From: Luidia sarsii
Taxonomy: Eukaryota > Echinodermata > Asteroidea > Paxillosida > Luidiidae
DNA: 64,000 bases
Direction of reading: 5' to 3'
Assembly: GCA_949987565.1 (NCBI GenBank)
Contig: OX465107.1
Location: 5,649,112 to 5,713,111, forward strand
How positions within the stretch are numbered: the stretch's first letter is position 1; every line of letters begins with the position of its first letter. A program made the position numbers and the translations under genes. Positions 25,901-37,976 of the stretch are shown here, one piece after another. The notes under the pieces were generated by a model. The model ran no database searches, had not been told where the DNA came from, and was given only the letters and a program-made list of their open reading frames with translations.

Positions 25901-28900
25901 CTGGTAGAAGAAGAGTGCTGGTAGAAGAAGAGTGCTGGTAGAAGAAGAGTGCTGGTAGAAGAAGAGTGCTGGTAGAAGAAGAGTGCTGGTAGAAGAAGAG
26001 TGCTGGTAGATGAAGAGTGCTGGTAGATGAAGAGTGCTGGTAGAAGAAGAGTGCTGGTAGAAGAAGAGTGCTGGTAGAAGAAGAGTGCTGGTAGAAGAAG
26101 AGTGCTGGTAGAAGAAGAGTGCTGGTAGAAGAAGAGTGCTGGTAGAAGAAGAGTGCTGGTAGAAGAGGGGTGCTGGTAGAAGAAGAGTGCTGGTAGATGA
26201 AGAGTGCTGGTAGATGAAGAGTGCTGGTAGAAGAAGAGTGCTGGTAGAAGAAGAGTGCTGGTAGAAGAAGAGTGCTGGTAGAAGAAGAGTGCTGGTAGAA
26301 GAAGAGTGCTGGTAGAAGAAGAGTGCTGGTAGAAGAAGAGTGCTGGTAGATGAAGAGTGCTGGTAGAAGAAGAGTGCTGGTAGAAGAAGAGTGCTGGTAG
26401 AAGAAGAGTGCTGGTAGAAGAAGAGTGCTGGTAGAAGAAGAGTGCTGGTAGAAGAGGGGTGCTGGTAGAAGAAGAGTGCTGGTAGATGAAGAGTGCTGGT
26501 AGATGAAGAGTGCTGGTAGAAGAAGAGTGCTGGTAGAAGAAGAGTGCTGGTAGAAGAAGAGTGCTGGTAGAAGAAGAGTGCTGGTAGAAGAAGAGTGCTG
26601 GTAGAAGAAGAGTGCTGGTAGAAGAAGAGTGCTGGTAGAAGAAGAGTGCTGGTAGAAGAAGAGTGCTGGTAGAAGAAGAGTGCTGGTAGAAGAAGAGTGC
26701 TGGTAGAAGAAGAGTGCTGGTAGAAGAAGAGTGCTGGTAGAAGAAGAGTGCTGGTAGAAGAAGAGTGCTGGTAGAAGAAGAGTGCTGGTAGATGAAGAGT
26801 GCTGGTAGATGAAGAGTGCTGGTAGAAGAAGAGTGCTGGTAGAAGAAGAGTGCTGGTAGAAGAAGAGTGCTGGTAGAAGAAGAGTGCTGGTAGAAGAAGA
26901 GTGCTGGTAGAAGAAGAGTGCTGGTAGAAGAAGAGTGCTGGTAGAAGAAGAGTGCTGGTAGAAGAGGGTGCTGGTAGAAGAAGAGTGCTGGTAGATGAAG
27001 AGTGCTGGTAGATGAAGAGTGCTGGTAGAAGAAGAGTGCTGGTAGAAGAAGAGTGCTGGTAGAAGAAGAGTGCTGGTAGAAGAAGAGTGCTGGTAGAAGA
27101 AGAGAGCTGGTAGAAGAAGAGTGCTGGTAGAAGAAGAGTGCTGGTAGAAGAAGAGTGCTGGTAGAAGAAGAGTGCTGGTAGAAGAAGAGTGCTGGTAGAT
27201 GAAGAGTGCTGGTAGATGAAGAGTGCTGGTAGAAGAAGAGTGCTGGTAGAAGAAGAGTGCTGGTAGAAGAAGAGTGCTGGTAGAAGAAGAGTGCTGGTAG
27301 AAGAAGAGTGCTGGTAGAAGAAGAGTGCTGTAGAAGAAGAGTGCTGGTAGAAGAAGAGTGCTGGTAGAAGAAGAGTGCTGGTAGAAGAAGAGTGCTGGTA
27401 GAAGAAGAGTGCTGGTAGAAGAAGAGTGCTGGTAGAAGAAGAGTGCTGGTAGAAGAAGAGTGCTGGTAGAAGAAGAGTGCTGGTAGATGAAGAGTGCTGG
27501 TAGAAGAAGAGTGCTGGTAGAAGAAGAGTGCTGGTAGATGAAGAGAGCTGGTAGAAGAAGAGTGCTGGTAGAAGAAGAGTGCTGGTAGAAGAAGAGTGCT
27601 GGTAGAAGAAGAGTGCTGGTAGAAGAAGAGTGCTGGTAGAAGAAGAGTGCTGGTAGAAGAAGAGTGCTGGTAGAAGAAGAGTGCTGGTAGATGAAGAGTG
27701 CTGGTAGAAGAAGAGTGCTGGTAGAAGAAGAGTGCTGGTAGAAGAAGAGTGCTGGTAGAAGAAGAGTGCTGGTAGAAGAAGAGTGCTGGTAGAAGAAGAG
27801 TGCTGGTAGAAGAAGAGTGCTGGTAGAAGAAGAGTGCTGGTAGAAGAAGAGTGCTGGTAGAAGAGTGGGTAGAAGAGGTGCTGGTAGATGAAGAGTGCTG
27901 GTAGAAGAAGAGTGCTGGTAGAAGAAGAGTGCTGGTAGAAGAAGAGTGCTGGTAGAAGAAGAGTGCTGGTAGAAGAAGAGTGCTGGTAGAAGAGGGGTGC
28001 TGGTAGAAGAAGAGTGCTGGTAGATGAAGAGTGCTGGTAGATGAAGAGTGCTGGTAGAAGAAGAGTGCTGGTAGAAGAAGAGTGCTGGTAGAAGAAGAGT
28101 GCTGGTAGAAGAAGAGTGCTGGTAGAAGAAGAGTGCTGGTAGAAGAAGAGTGCTGGTAGAAGAAGAGTGCTGGTAGATGAAGAGTGCTGGTAGAAGAAGA
28201 GTGCTGGTAGAAGAAGAGTGCTGGTAGAGAGAAGAGTGCTGGTAGAAGAAGAGTGCTGGTAGAAGAAGAGTGCTGGTAGAAGAAGAGTGCTGGTAGAAGA
28301 AGAGTGCTGGTAGAAGAAGAGTGCTGGTAGAAGAAGAGTGCTGGTAGAAGAGGGTGCTGGTAGAAGAAGAGTGCTGGTAGATGAAGAGTGCTGGTAGATG
28401 AAGAGTGCTGGTAGAAGAAGAGTGCTGGTAGAAGAAGAGTGCTGGTAGAAGAAGAGTGCTGGTAGAAGAAGAGTGCTGGTAGAAGAAGAGTGCTGGTAGA
28501 AGAAGAGTGCTGGTAGAAGAAGAGTGCTGGTAGATGAAGAGTGCTGGTAGAAGAAGAGTGCTGGTAGAAGAAGAGTGCTGGTAGAAGAAGAGTGCTGGTA
28601 GAAGAAGAGTGCTGGTAGAAGAAGAGTGCTGGTAGAAGAGGGGTGCTGGTAGAAGAAGAGTGCTGGTAGATGAAGAGTGCTGGTAGATGAAGAGTGCTGG
28701 TAGAAGAAGAGTGCTGGTAGAAGAAGAGTGCTGGTAGAAGAAGAGTGCTGGTAGAAGAAGAGTGCTGGTAGAAGAAGAGTGCTGGTAGAAGAAGAGTGCT
28801 GGTAGAAGAAGAGTGCTGGTAGAAGAAGAGTGCTGGTAGAAGAAGAGTGCTGGTAGAAGAAGAGTGCTGGTAGAAGAAGAGTGCTGGTAGAAGAAGAGTG

Positions 28901-31900
28901 CTGGTAGAAGAAGAGTGCTGGTAGAAGAAGAGTGCTGGTAGAAGAAGAGTGCTGGTAGAAGAAGAGTGCTGGTAGATGAAGAGTGCTGGTAGATGAAGAG
29001 TGCTGGTAGAAGAAGAGTGCTGGTAGAAGAAGAGTGCTGGTAGAAGAAGAGTGCTGGTAGAAGAAGAGTGCTGGTAGAAGAAGAGTGCTGGTAGAAGAAG
29101 AGTGCTGGTAGAAGAAGAGTGCTGGTAGAAGAAGAGTGCTGGTAGAAGAGGGGTGCTGGTAGAAGAAGAGTGCTGGTAGATGAAGAGTGCTGGTAGATGA
29201 AGAGTGCTGGTAGAAGAAGAGTGCTGGTAGAAGAAGAGTGCTGGTAGAAGAAGAGTGCTGGTAGAAGAAGAGTGCTGGTAGAAGAAGAGAGCTGGTAGAA
29301 GAAGAGTGCTGGTAGAAGAAGAGTGCTGGTAGAAGAAGAGTGCTGGTAGAAGAAGAGTGCTGGTAGAAGAAGAGTGCTGGTAGATGAAGAGTGCTGGTAG
29401 ATGAAGAGTGCTGGTAGAAGAAGAGTGCTGGTAGAAGAAGAGTGCTGGTAGAAGAAGAGTGCTGGTAGAAGAAGAGTGCTGGTAGAAGAAGAGTGCTGGT
29501 AGAAGAAGAGTGCTGGTAGAAGAAGAGTGCTGGTAGAAGAAGAGTGCTGGTAGAAGAAGAGTGCTGGTAGAAGAAGAGTGCTGGTAGAAGAAGAGTGCTG
29601 GTAGAAGAAGAGTGCTGGTAGAAGAAGAGTGCTGGTAGAAGAAGAGTGCTGGTAGAAGAAGAGTGCTGGTAGATGAAGAGTGCTGGTAGAAGAAGAGTGC
29701 TGGTAGAAGAAGAGTGCTGGTAGATGAAGAGAGCTGGTAGAAGAAGAGTGCTGGTAGAAGAAGAGTGCTGGTAGAAGAAGAGTGCTGGTAGAAGAAGAGT
29801 GCTGGTAGAAGAAGAGTGCTGGTAGAAGAAGAGTGCTGGTAGAAGAAGAGTGCTGGTAGAAGAAGAGTGCTGGTAGATGAAGAGTGCTGGTAGAAGAAGA
29901 GTGCTGGTAGAAGAAGAGTGCTGGTAGAAGAAGAGTGCTGGTAGAAGAAGAGTGCTGGTAGAAGAAGAGTGCTGGTAGAAGAAGAGTGCTGGTAGAAGAA
30001 GAGTGCTGGTAGAAGAAGAGTGCTGGTAGAAGAAGAGTGCTGGTAGAAGAAGAGTGCTGGTAGATGAAGAGTGCTGGTAGAAGAAGAGTGCTGGTAGAAG
30101 AAGAGTGCTGGTAGAAGAAGAGTGCTGGTAGAAGAAGAGTGCTGGTAGAAGAAGAGTGCTGGTAGAAGAGGGGTGCTGGTAGAAGAAGAGTGCTGGTAGA
30201 TGAAGAGTGCTGGTAGATGAAGAGTGCTGGTAGAAGAAGAGTGCTGGTAGAAGAAGAGTGCTGGTAGAAGAAGAGTGCTGGTAGAAGAAGAGTGCTGGTA
30301 GAAGAAGAGTGCTGGTAGAAGAAGAGTGCTGGTAGAAGAAGAGTGCTGGTAGAAGAAGAGTGCTGGTAGAAGAAGAGTGCTGGTAGATGAAGAGTGCTGG
30401 TAGATGAAGAGTGCTGGTAGAAGAAGAGTGCTGGTAGATGAAGAGTGCTGGTAGAAGAAGAGTGCTGGTAGAAGAAGAGTGCTGGTAGAAGAAGAGTGCT
30501 GGTAGATGAAGAGAGCTGGTAGAAGAAGAGTGCTGGTAGATGAAGAGTGCTGGTAGAAGAAGAGTGCTGGTAGAAGAAGAGTGCTGGTAGAAGAAGAGTG
30601 CTGGTAGATGAAGAGTGCTGGTAGAAGAAGAGTGCTGGTAGATGAAGAGTGCTGGTAGAAGAAGAGTGCTGGTAGAAGAAGAGTGCTGGTAGATGAAGAG
30701 TGCTGGTAGAAGAAGAGAGCTGGTAGAAGAAGAGTGCTGGTAGATGAAGAGTGCTGGTAGAAGAAGAGTGCTGGTAGAAGAAGAGTGCTGGTAGAAGAAG
30801 AGTGCTGGTAGATGAAGAGAGCTGGTAGAAGAAGAGAGCTGGTAGAAGAAGAGTGCTGGTAGAAGAAGAGTGCTGGTAGAAGAAGAGTGCTGGTAGAAGA
30901 AGAGTGCTGGTAGAAGAAGAGTGCTGGTAGAAGAAGAGTGCTGGTAGAAGAAGAGTGCTGGTAGAAGAAGAGTGCTGGTAGAAGAAGAGTGCTGGTAGAT
31001 GAAGAGTGCTGGTAGATGAAGAGTGCTGGTAGAAGAAGAGTGCTGGTAGAAGAAGAGTGCTGGTAGAAGAAGAGTGCTGGTAGAAGAAGAGTGCTGGTAG
31101 AAGAAGAGTGCTGGTAGAAGAAGAGTGCTGGTAGAAGAAGAGTGCTGGTAGAAGAGGGGTGCTGGTAGAAGAAGAGTGCTGGTAGATGAAGAGTGCTGGT
31201 AGATGAAGAGTGCTGGTAGAAGAAGAGTGCTGGTAGAAGAAGAGTGCTGGTAGAAGAAGAGTGCTGGTAGAAGAAGAGTGCTGGTAGAAGAAGAGTGCTG
31301 GTAGAAGAAGAGTGCTGGTAGAAGAAGAGTGCTGGTAGATGAAGAGTGCTGGTAGAAGAAGAGTGCTGGTAGAAGAAGAGTGCTGGTAGAAGAAGAGTGC
31401 TGGTAGAAGAAGAGTGCTGGTAGAAGTTTTGGAAAAGGGGCTCATGTATATCTCTTCTCTTCCAAGAAGTATGGCTCTCAAATGAGCCGGAAACTAAACG
31501 TTTCGGGTAGTGTGTACACCCATGCTGATCCCATTGGACAGAATTATCAAATGGGAATAAATGTACCAACTGTACGGAGACTCGGAGAACAAGACCAAGA
31601 GTGTAAAGACCACAGCCTAAGCGGTGGTTTCAGAAAGGTCCGGCATCTATCCCGCTGCACGGATAGTTCTAAACCGGGAGCGGACGGAGTCACAAATCGC
31701 ACCAAGAGTCTGTGAATTGAGTTGGAGAGAGCGCTTACTGGTGACTTGCTCCACACGGCCGAACTCCAAACTGTCGCTGCCCGCCTGGATGAGGCTCAGG
31801 GTGAACCGGTAGGCGGTGCCCGGGGTCAGGCCGCCGATGGTGACCGTGCTGTGGTCCTTGTGCACTGCCTGGGGATCGGGCTGGACGCCGGCCTCACTGG

Positions 31901-32473
31901 TGCTGGTCTGGACGCTGTACACCTCGAAGTCGGAGGTGGGAGGACGCCAGGACAGGGTGACGTCGGTGGCACCGGCCGACAGGACCACTAGCTCCGCTTC
32001 CGGCAAGGATTCTGCGGAGGGATCAGAGAAAGGGGGGGGGGGCAGAGTCAGTCATCAGGTGAGACTCAGAAGGTCTGGCCGGTGGAGGCACAACGTGGAG
32101 AGTGTGTGCTGTGACACCCATGTAAGCCGTCTCCTTGGAGAAGGAATGCGGCACTGAAACGAGCCACTGACTCAATGTGTCAGGATGTGTGTGCTAGTCA
32201 GTTGGAATGAAAAATAATTTCTTATCATTACTTCTTGCAGTATAGCAATCCTCTTTTAATCATTATTTTGCCTGCTTTTGTGCCGAAAAAATTCTAGAGC
32301 CACCAAACTAACGTCAAGAAAACCATAGAACAGCTCTCTTCCTCTCTATCTCTCTCCCCCTCTTTATCTCTCTATCCCTCTCTCTCTCTCTATCTCTCTC
32401 TCTTCTAGTTGTCCATTCCCCTTCTAGTTGTCTCTCAATGATATCTTTCAAAAGTTCAGTGTCACTCTTTATC

Positions 32474-32505
<32 letters not shown>

Positions 32506-35500
32506 GAGAGAGAGAGGGGGGGGGAGAGACAGACAGACAGAAACAGAGAGAGACAGACAGAGACAGACAGAGACAAAGAGAGAGGCAGAATATGGGAAGA
32601 AGCCATTCTGATACCTCTTTGATCTACACCTTGGGAGAGTGAGAGGAGGCAAAAACCCTTCTTGCTCGCTTAAAAGTGGGGAAGGGGACCAAGTCGGCCA
32701 GACCAGACTGAGGAACACCTTCCAGGGAAGTACAGTATCTGCAGAGCAGACTCAAGGGAGTGGTCTGGGTGCTCACCTGTGCTGTGCGTGGACAGCGTTG
32801 GCTGGCTGCGCACGACCAGTGCCCCTGAGCCGGCCTGACTGACGACGCTGATGCCGTACTCGGTGTCGGGCAGCAGGTCGTGCAGGACGTGGACCTGCTC
32901 GGCCGCCGGGGAGGGCAGGAGCGTGGCCACCACCGTGGGCTGCGCCTCGCCCGGCCCGGTCAGGCCCACCTCAAACTGGAGGTCGGAGCCCAGCAGGCGC
33001 AAGTGCAGGGCCGTCACGTCGGGGGTGACCTCCACCACAGGCGGAGTCGGTACTGTTTGAAACAAAACAAACCAAAAAACGAGAGCACATGTACAGTGGG
33101 ATTGACAGCTGAATGGCACGGCTACAGTCTGTTCACCGTTAGAAGAGCTTGCCGTAAATACAAACAACTTTTGCAAACTGCTCACTGACTAAAATGACCT
33201 GCAATCCATCAATCTCAAAAGTTAGAGGGCCTGACGTTTTGATCTTAGCAGGACCTCTCTCTCAAAGGCTTTTATTGAGAAGAGCTTGAGCATATTCATC
33301 ACACCAGTCAGGACTGTGTGGGGTCGTTTGTGTGGCCGTGGAGTTTGGCACCACTCGCCACTGACTTTGTGATAATGACTCCAGATAGTGCTGGCTGCGG
33401 GTGGACTGGTGAAAGGTGGTATGCCGTAGCATTTGATCAGGCTGAAGTTGAGCTTAATCCACAAAAGTACCTAGAGGTGTCTTACAATGTGTATTCAATT
33501 ATCTATCCACGTAGACCCAGAAGTCCAAAGCAACTAAAACTGACTCAACAATATCGGTCTGTAATCCTGCTTACACAAGGAAGACTTTTCATGCTAGACA
33601 GAATTTCAAACTTAAGCGACTCAATGAATTGGCCCCATGGTAGACTAAAGAAAGCTCAACAAGACAAAGAATTCAGAACCCCTCCCCATCCCCCACACCC
33701 AACAAAAACCCCACACACAACCCCTCCCCATCCCCCACACCCAACAAAAAACCCCACACACAACCCCTCCCCATCCCCCACACCCAACACCAAACCCCAC
33801 ACACAACCCCTCCCCATCCCCCACACCCAGCATCAAACCCCACACACAACCCCTCCCCATCCCCCGCACCCAACAAAAAACCCACACACAACCCCTCCCC
33901 ATCCCCCACACCCAACACAAAACCCCACGCACAACCCCTCCCCATCCCCCACACCCAACACAAAACACCACACACAACCCCTCCCCATCCCCCACACCCA
34001 ACACAAAACCCCACGCACAACCCCTCCCCATCCCCCACACCCAACACAAAACCCCACACACAACCCCTCCCCATCCCCCACACCCAACACAAAACCCCAC
34101 GCACAACCCCTCCCCATCCCCCACACCCAACACAAAACCCCACGCACAACCCCTCCCCATCCCCCACACCCAACACAAAACCCCACACACAACCCCTCCC
34201 CATCCCCCACACCCAACACCAAACCCCACGCACAACCCCTCCCCATCCCCCACACCCAACACAAAACCCCACGCACAACCCCTCCCCATCCCCCACACCC
34301 AGCATCAAACCCCACGCACAACCCCTCCCCATCCCCCACACCCAACACAAAACCCCACACACAACCCCTCCCCATCCCCCACACCCAACAAAAAACCCAC
34401 ACACAACCCCTCCCCATCCCCCACACCCAACACAAAACCCCACGCACAACCCCTCCCCATCCCCCACACCCAACACAAAACCCCACGCACAACCCCTCCC
34501 CATCCCCCACACCCAACACAAAACCCCACGCACAACCCCTCCCCATCCCCCACACCCAACACAAAACCCCACGCACAACCCCTCCCCATCCCCCACACCC
34601 AACACAAAACCCCACGCACAACCCCTCCCCATCCCCCACACCCAACACCAAACCCCACGCACAACCCCTCCCCATCCCCCACACCCAACACAAAACCCAC
34701 ACCCACACACACAAAACTAGTGACAGGGGGGAGAAAAAAACCACCCGTACTCGTGTATATGGTAGTGGTGCTGACTGGTTCCCCGCTGGCTTCGATGCGG
34801 AGGATGGCGGTGTGCTTGGTGGCCGAGGGCAGCCCGGTGAAGGTGGCCTCCCGCGGCTCGGAGCTGCTGACGACCCTCTGACTGAAGCCGGCCGGGGCGG
34901 GCTCCAGGTCCAGGAAGTAGGCCACGGCCCCCTGGCACGTGCCCCACTCCACGGAGAAGGTCTCGGTGGTCGTCGCCACGGTGAGGATCTCACACTCCCC
35001 GATGTCGCCTGGCCACGGGAGACAAAGCGGCCCAGAAATGCGATGAGAAAGAAAGAAAAACAAACACAGATCCACGGCCGGAGGCGGACCAGGACCAAAA
35101 GCTGGTTTGCGCCTACACCGTGTGTATGACGTGGATCTTTATTGACACAGATATGATACGGTCTTTTGGCCTTGATGAGACTACAAATCACTACGTTGTA
35201 GGACTTGTTGTAGCTAGATTGTAGCTTGTTTCCGAATTTGAAGGTTTGCTGGCTTGATAGATGCAGAGTATTCACCAAGAAACTGGCGCCAAATGCTTGT
35301 TTTGTTTTTTAGATGCCTGTGATATTATAGCAAGTAAGATAAATATGACCTAAGCCCAAGCCTAAGCCTTAATTTCAAAGACGGCCTATGTCTATGGCTA
35401 CAGGCAGGGCTGTTGTTTTCTGGGCGATATGCCCCCCCCCCCACCCAGACTCACTTGTTGAGGCGGTGATCTCTCTGGACGGGCTCAGGGTGACGCTGTC

Positions 35501-37880
35501 CTGGGTGCCGCTCTCGGCGGTGACGCCGACAATGTAGGCGGTGGCCGGCTCCAGTCCGTCAATGGTGAACACCCGGGTGGGCTCCTCTCCGGGCACCACG
35601 CCCACCTGCCTGGGCGGGGCTCCCGGGCTCGCCGCCTCCCGCACGTAGATGCGGTAGACGTTGAGGGCGCCCCCGGCAACGCCCCAGGAGATCCGGAGGG
35701 ACAGGGAGTCCGCCTCCTCCACTCTGACCTCCCCGGGCTGGTTGGGAACTGTGGGTTGTGAATGGAGGTCGAGCACATTAACAGGGATGAGATTCTCCCA
35801 AAAAGGAAATGTCTGAAATTTTTCCGTCCTGGCGAGCGAGCGCAAAACTTCATTGAATTACATTCTCCTCAACGCAAACATCGCGTTATATCTATTAGAG
35901 AGAAAGATGGTAAGGGGCCAGCTGGTGGCCTTCACGAGCAAACTGGTCACCAAAGAATGACCTAGAAAGAACAAGATTGACTCAAACATTTCAAAAGGCA
36001 TTTTGATCCTAGCAGGACCCCGGAGATATAATAAAAAAATAAAATGCGACAGCAATTCATGTAGTCTTTGTGGAAAGGTCCCGCCAGGAGCAAAGTCGTG
36101 ACTCTTGCGTTTGACGTACTTGTGCGCTGGCGGATTGTACGGACCACCTCCGGGTTGGTGGCCCTGAAGGTGACGCTGACGGTGTACTCCACGCCGGGGA
36201 GCAGTCCCTGGAAGGCGTAGGTGTAGGGCCCGTTGGTCTGGACGCTGGCCATCTGCGGGAGGGTGCTGGTTTCCGACACTTCCCTCAGCACCAGGTCGTA
36301 GATGACTGGCAGCACAGACATGGTCCACTCGATGGTGATGCTGTCGGTGGTCACCTCCGTCACGAGGATCTCACCCGGAAGACCGTCGGCTGGCAGGGGG
36401 TGGGGAGGGGGGGGGGGGCAAGAAGAGGGGAGGGAGAGAAGGGTCAGGGTCAGAATTGAATATCTACTTGGACGAGATCTGAAGGCTTGCAGGGTGGAGG
36501 AATCGAGTGGGAAGACTGCGGTGACACCGCATAAGTGACTAAAGTGGAAGGTTTGCGGTAACTTAAAGGGATAACACAACATTGGTCGACGTCAAAGAAT
36601 AACATCCATAGGTTGTCTGATCCAACATATGCATGAAATAGCACACCTGTGAAAATTTCAGCTCAATCTGCCAACCTAGTCTCGAGAAAATCGTGAAAAC
36701 TGCTTCATTTGTTTTGCGAAAATGCAGCATTCAACGTATTGTTCCGAAAAATAATTTAGATCTCAGGGTGAGACGTAATTTTTTTCTTTATACTTTTCTC
36801 CCATAAGACAGCGTTTTAGACAGAATTTTGTCAGACCGAGTTTTCTACTATAACCATCTTCAAACTGTATACGTTTCATGTAAATCTGTGAACATTTCTG
36901 TTTTTCGATCTTACCAATGTGCAGGGGCTTTAAGTTTAAAAAGAGTTACTGGCTCTTTTCAGGGCCACACTCCTTCGAGAAGTGTGAAGAGAAGAGAAGT
37001 GCTACATGGTGTCACTGCAAACCTTCCACTCTGTATTTCCACCTTGCAAACCTTCAAGTCTTGTCATGTAATATAGTCACCTCTTTTGAGATGGAGTATG
37101 CCTCTGAGAAGAGCCAGTAACTCTCTTGAGAGCCATACTCAAAAGAGATGACTTACATGGTGGCATCGCACACTTTCCGCTTGATTTGCGCTTGTGCGCA
37201 ATTCAATGAGGATTCGCCCTTCTCAACTTGACGACAGACCCCTCATCCCATTGAATTACATTCTCAACAGCACAAAAAATCATAACATATCTACTTGAAA
37301 TATAGCACTTAAAAAGACTGACCAATTGGGAAGAGTGCATAAACCTTTGTAGCAACAACTACCTCATCAAATGTAGTGTAGCTAGTCTTTTTGATGTACG
37401 CACTTTTTCATCAATTAGACTAGTACGACTATCTGGACATATCCCCCTTGTGCACAGTCAAGAAAAAAATCTGAAATTGGCTGCAGGGAAATGATGGATA
37501 TCTAGAAAAAAAAGTCCCCGTCCCCCTAAAAAAAACACCCAAAATAACCCAATACCTAAACGTAGGAGACGCGTGACCTTGTCACTCTGGGCCACGCCAC
37601 TGTCGGCCCCGACGTAGGACGACACGCTGAAGGTGTACTCAATGGACGGGTCCAGGCCGCTCAGCTGGTGGGTGGTGGTGTCCAGGTCCAGCGGGGACTG
37701 GTCGGCGGCGCTGGGCAAGAAGCACAGCTGGTACGTGTCGGGCGGCAGCACGGGGCTCCAGGACAGGGTGACGCCGGTGCCGTTGGCGTTCGTCTCCAAG
37801 AAGACGAGCTGCGCGGGGGCCAGGGGCTCTGGAGAGAGAAGGGGGCAAGGTGGGGTAGGTGGGGGGAGGAGAGGGAAGAG

Positions 37881-37976
<96 letters not shown>

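Noticed and set aside
24049..31569. Minus-strand open frames of about 2,500 codons, rich in Ser, Leu, Phe and Gln
   Set aside because: They are translations of the 17-bp satellite. A unit length that is not a multiple of three cycles all frames, so absence of stops in one frame means absence in all. There is no domain, and the array sits between two well-defined FN3 exon borders.
33318..35278. Long proline/threonine-rich (plus) and glycine/tryptophan-rich (minus) open frames
   Set aside because: They come from the 43-bp minisatellite, are open on both strands, and cross the real FN3-23 exon in the wrong frame.
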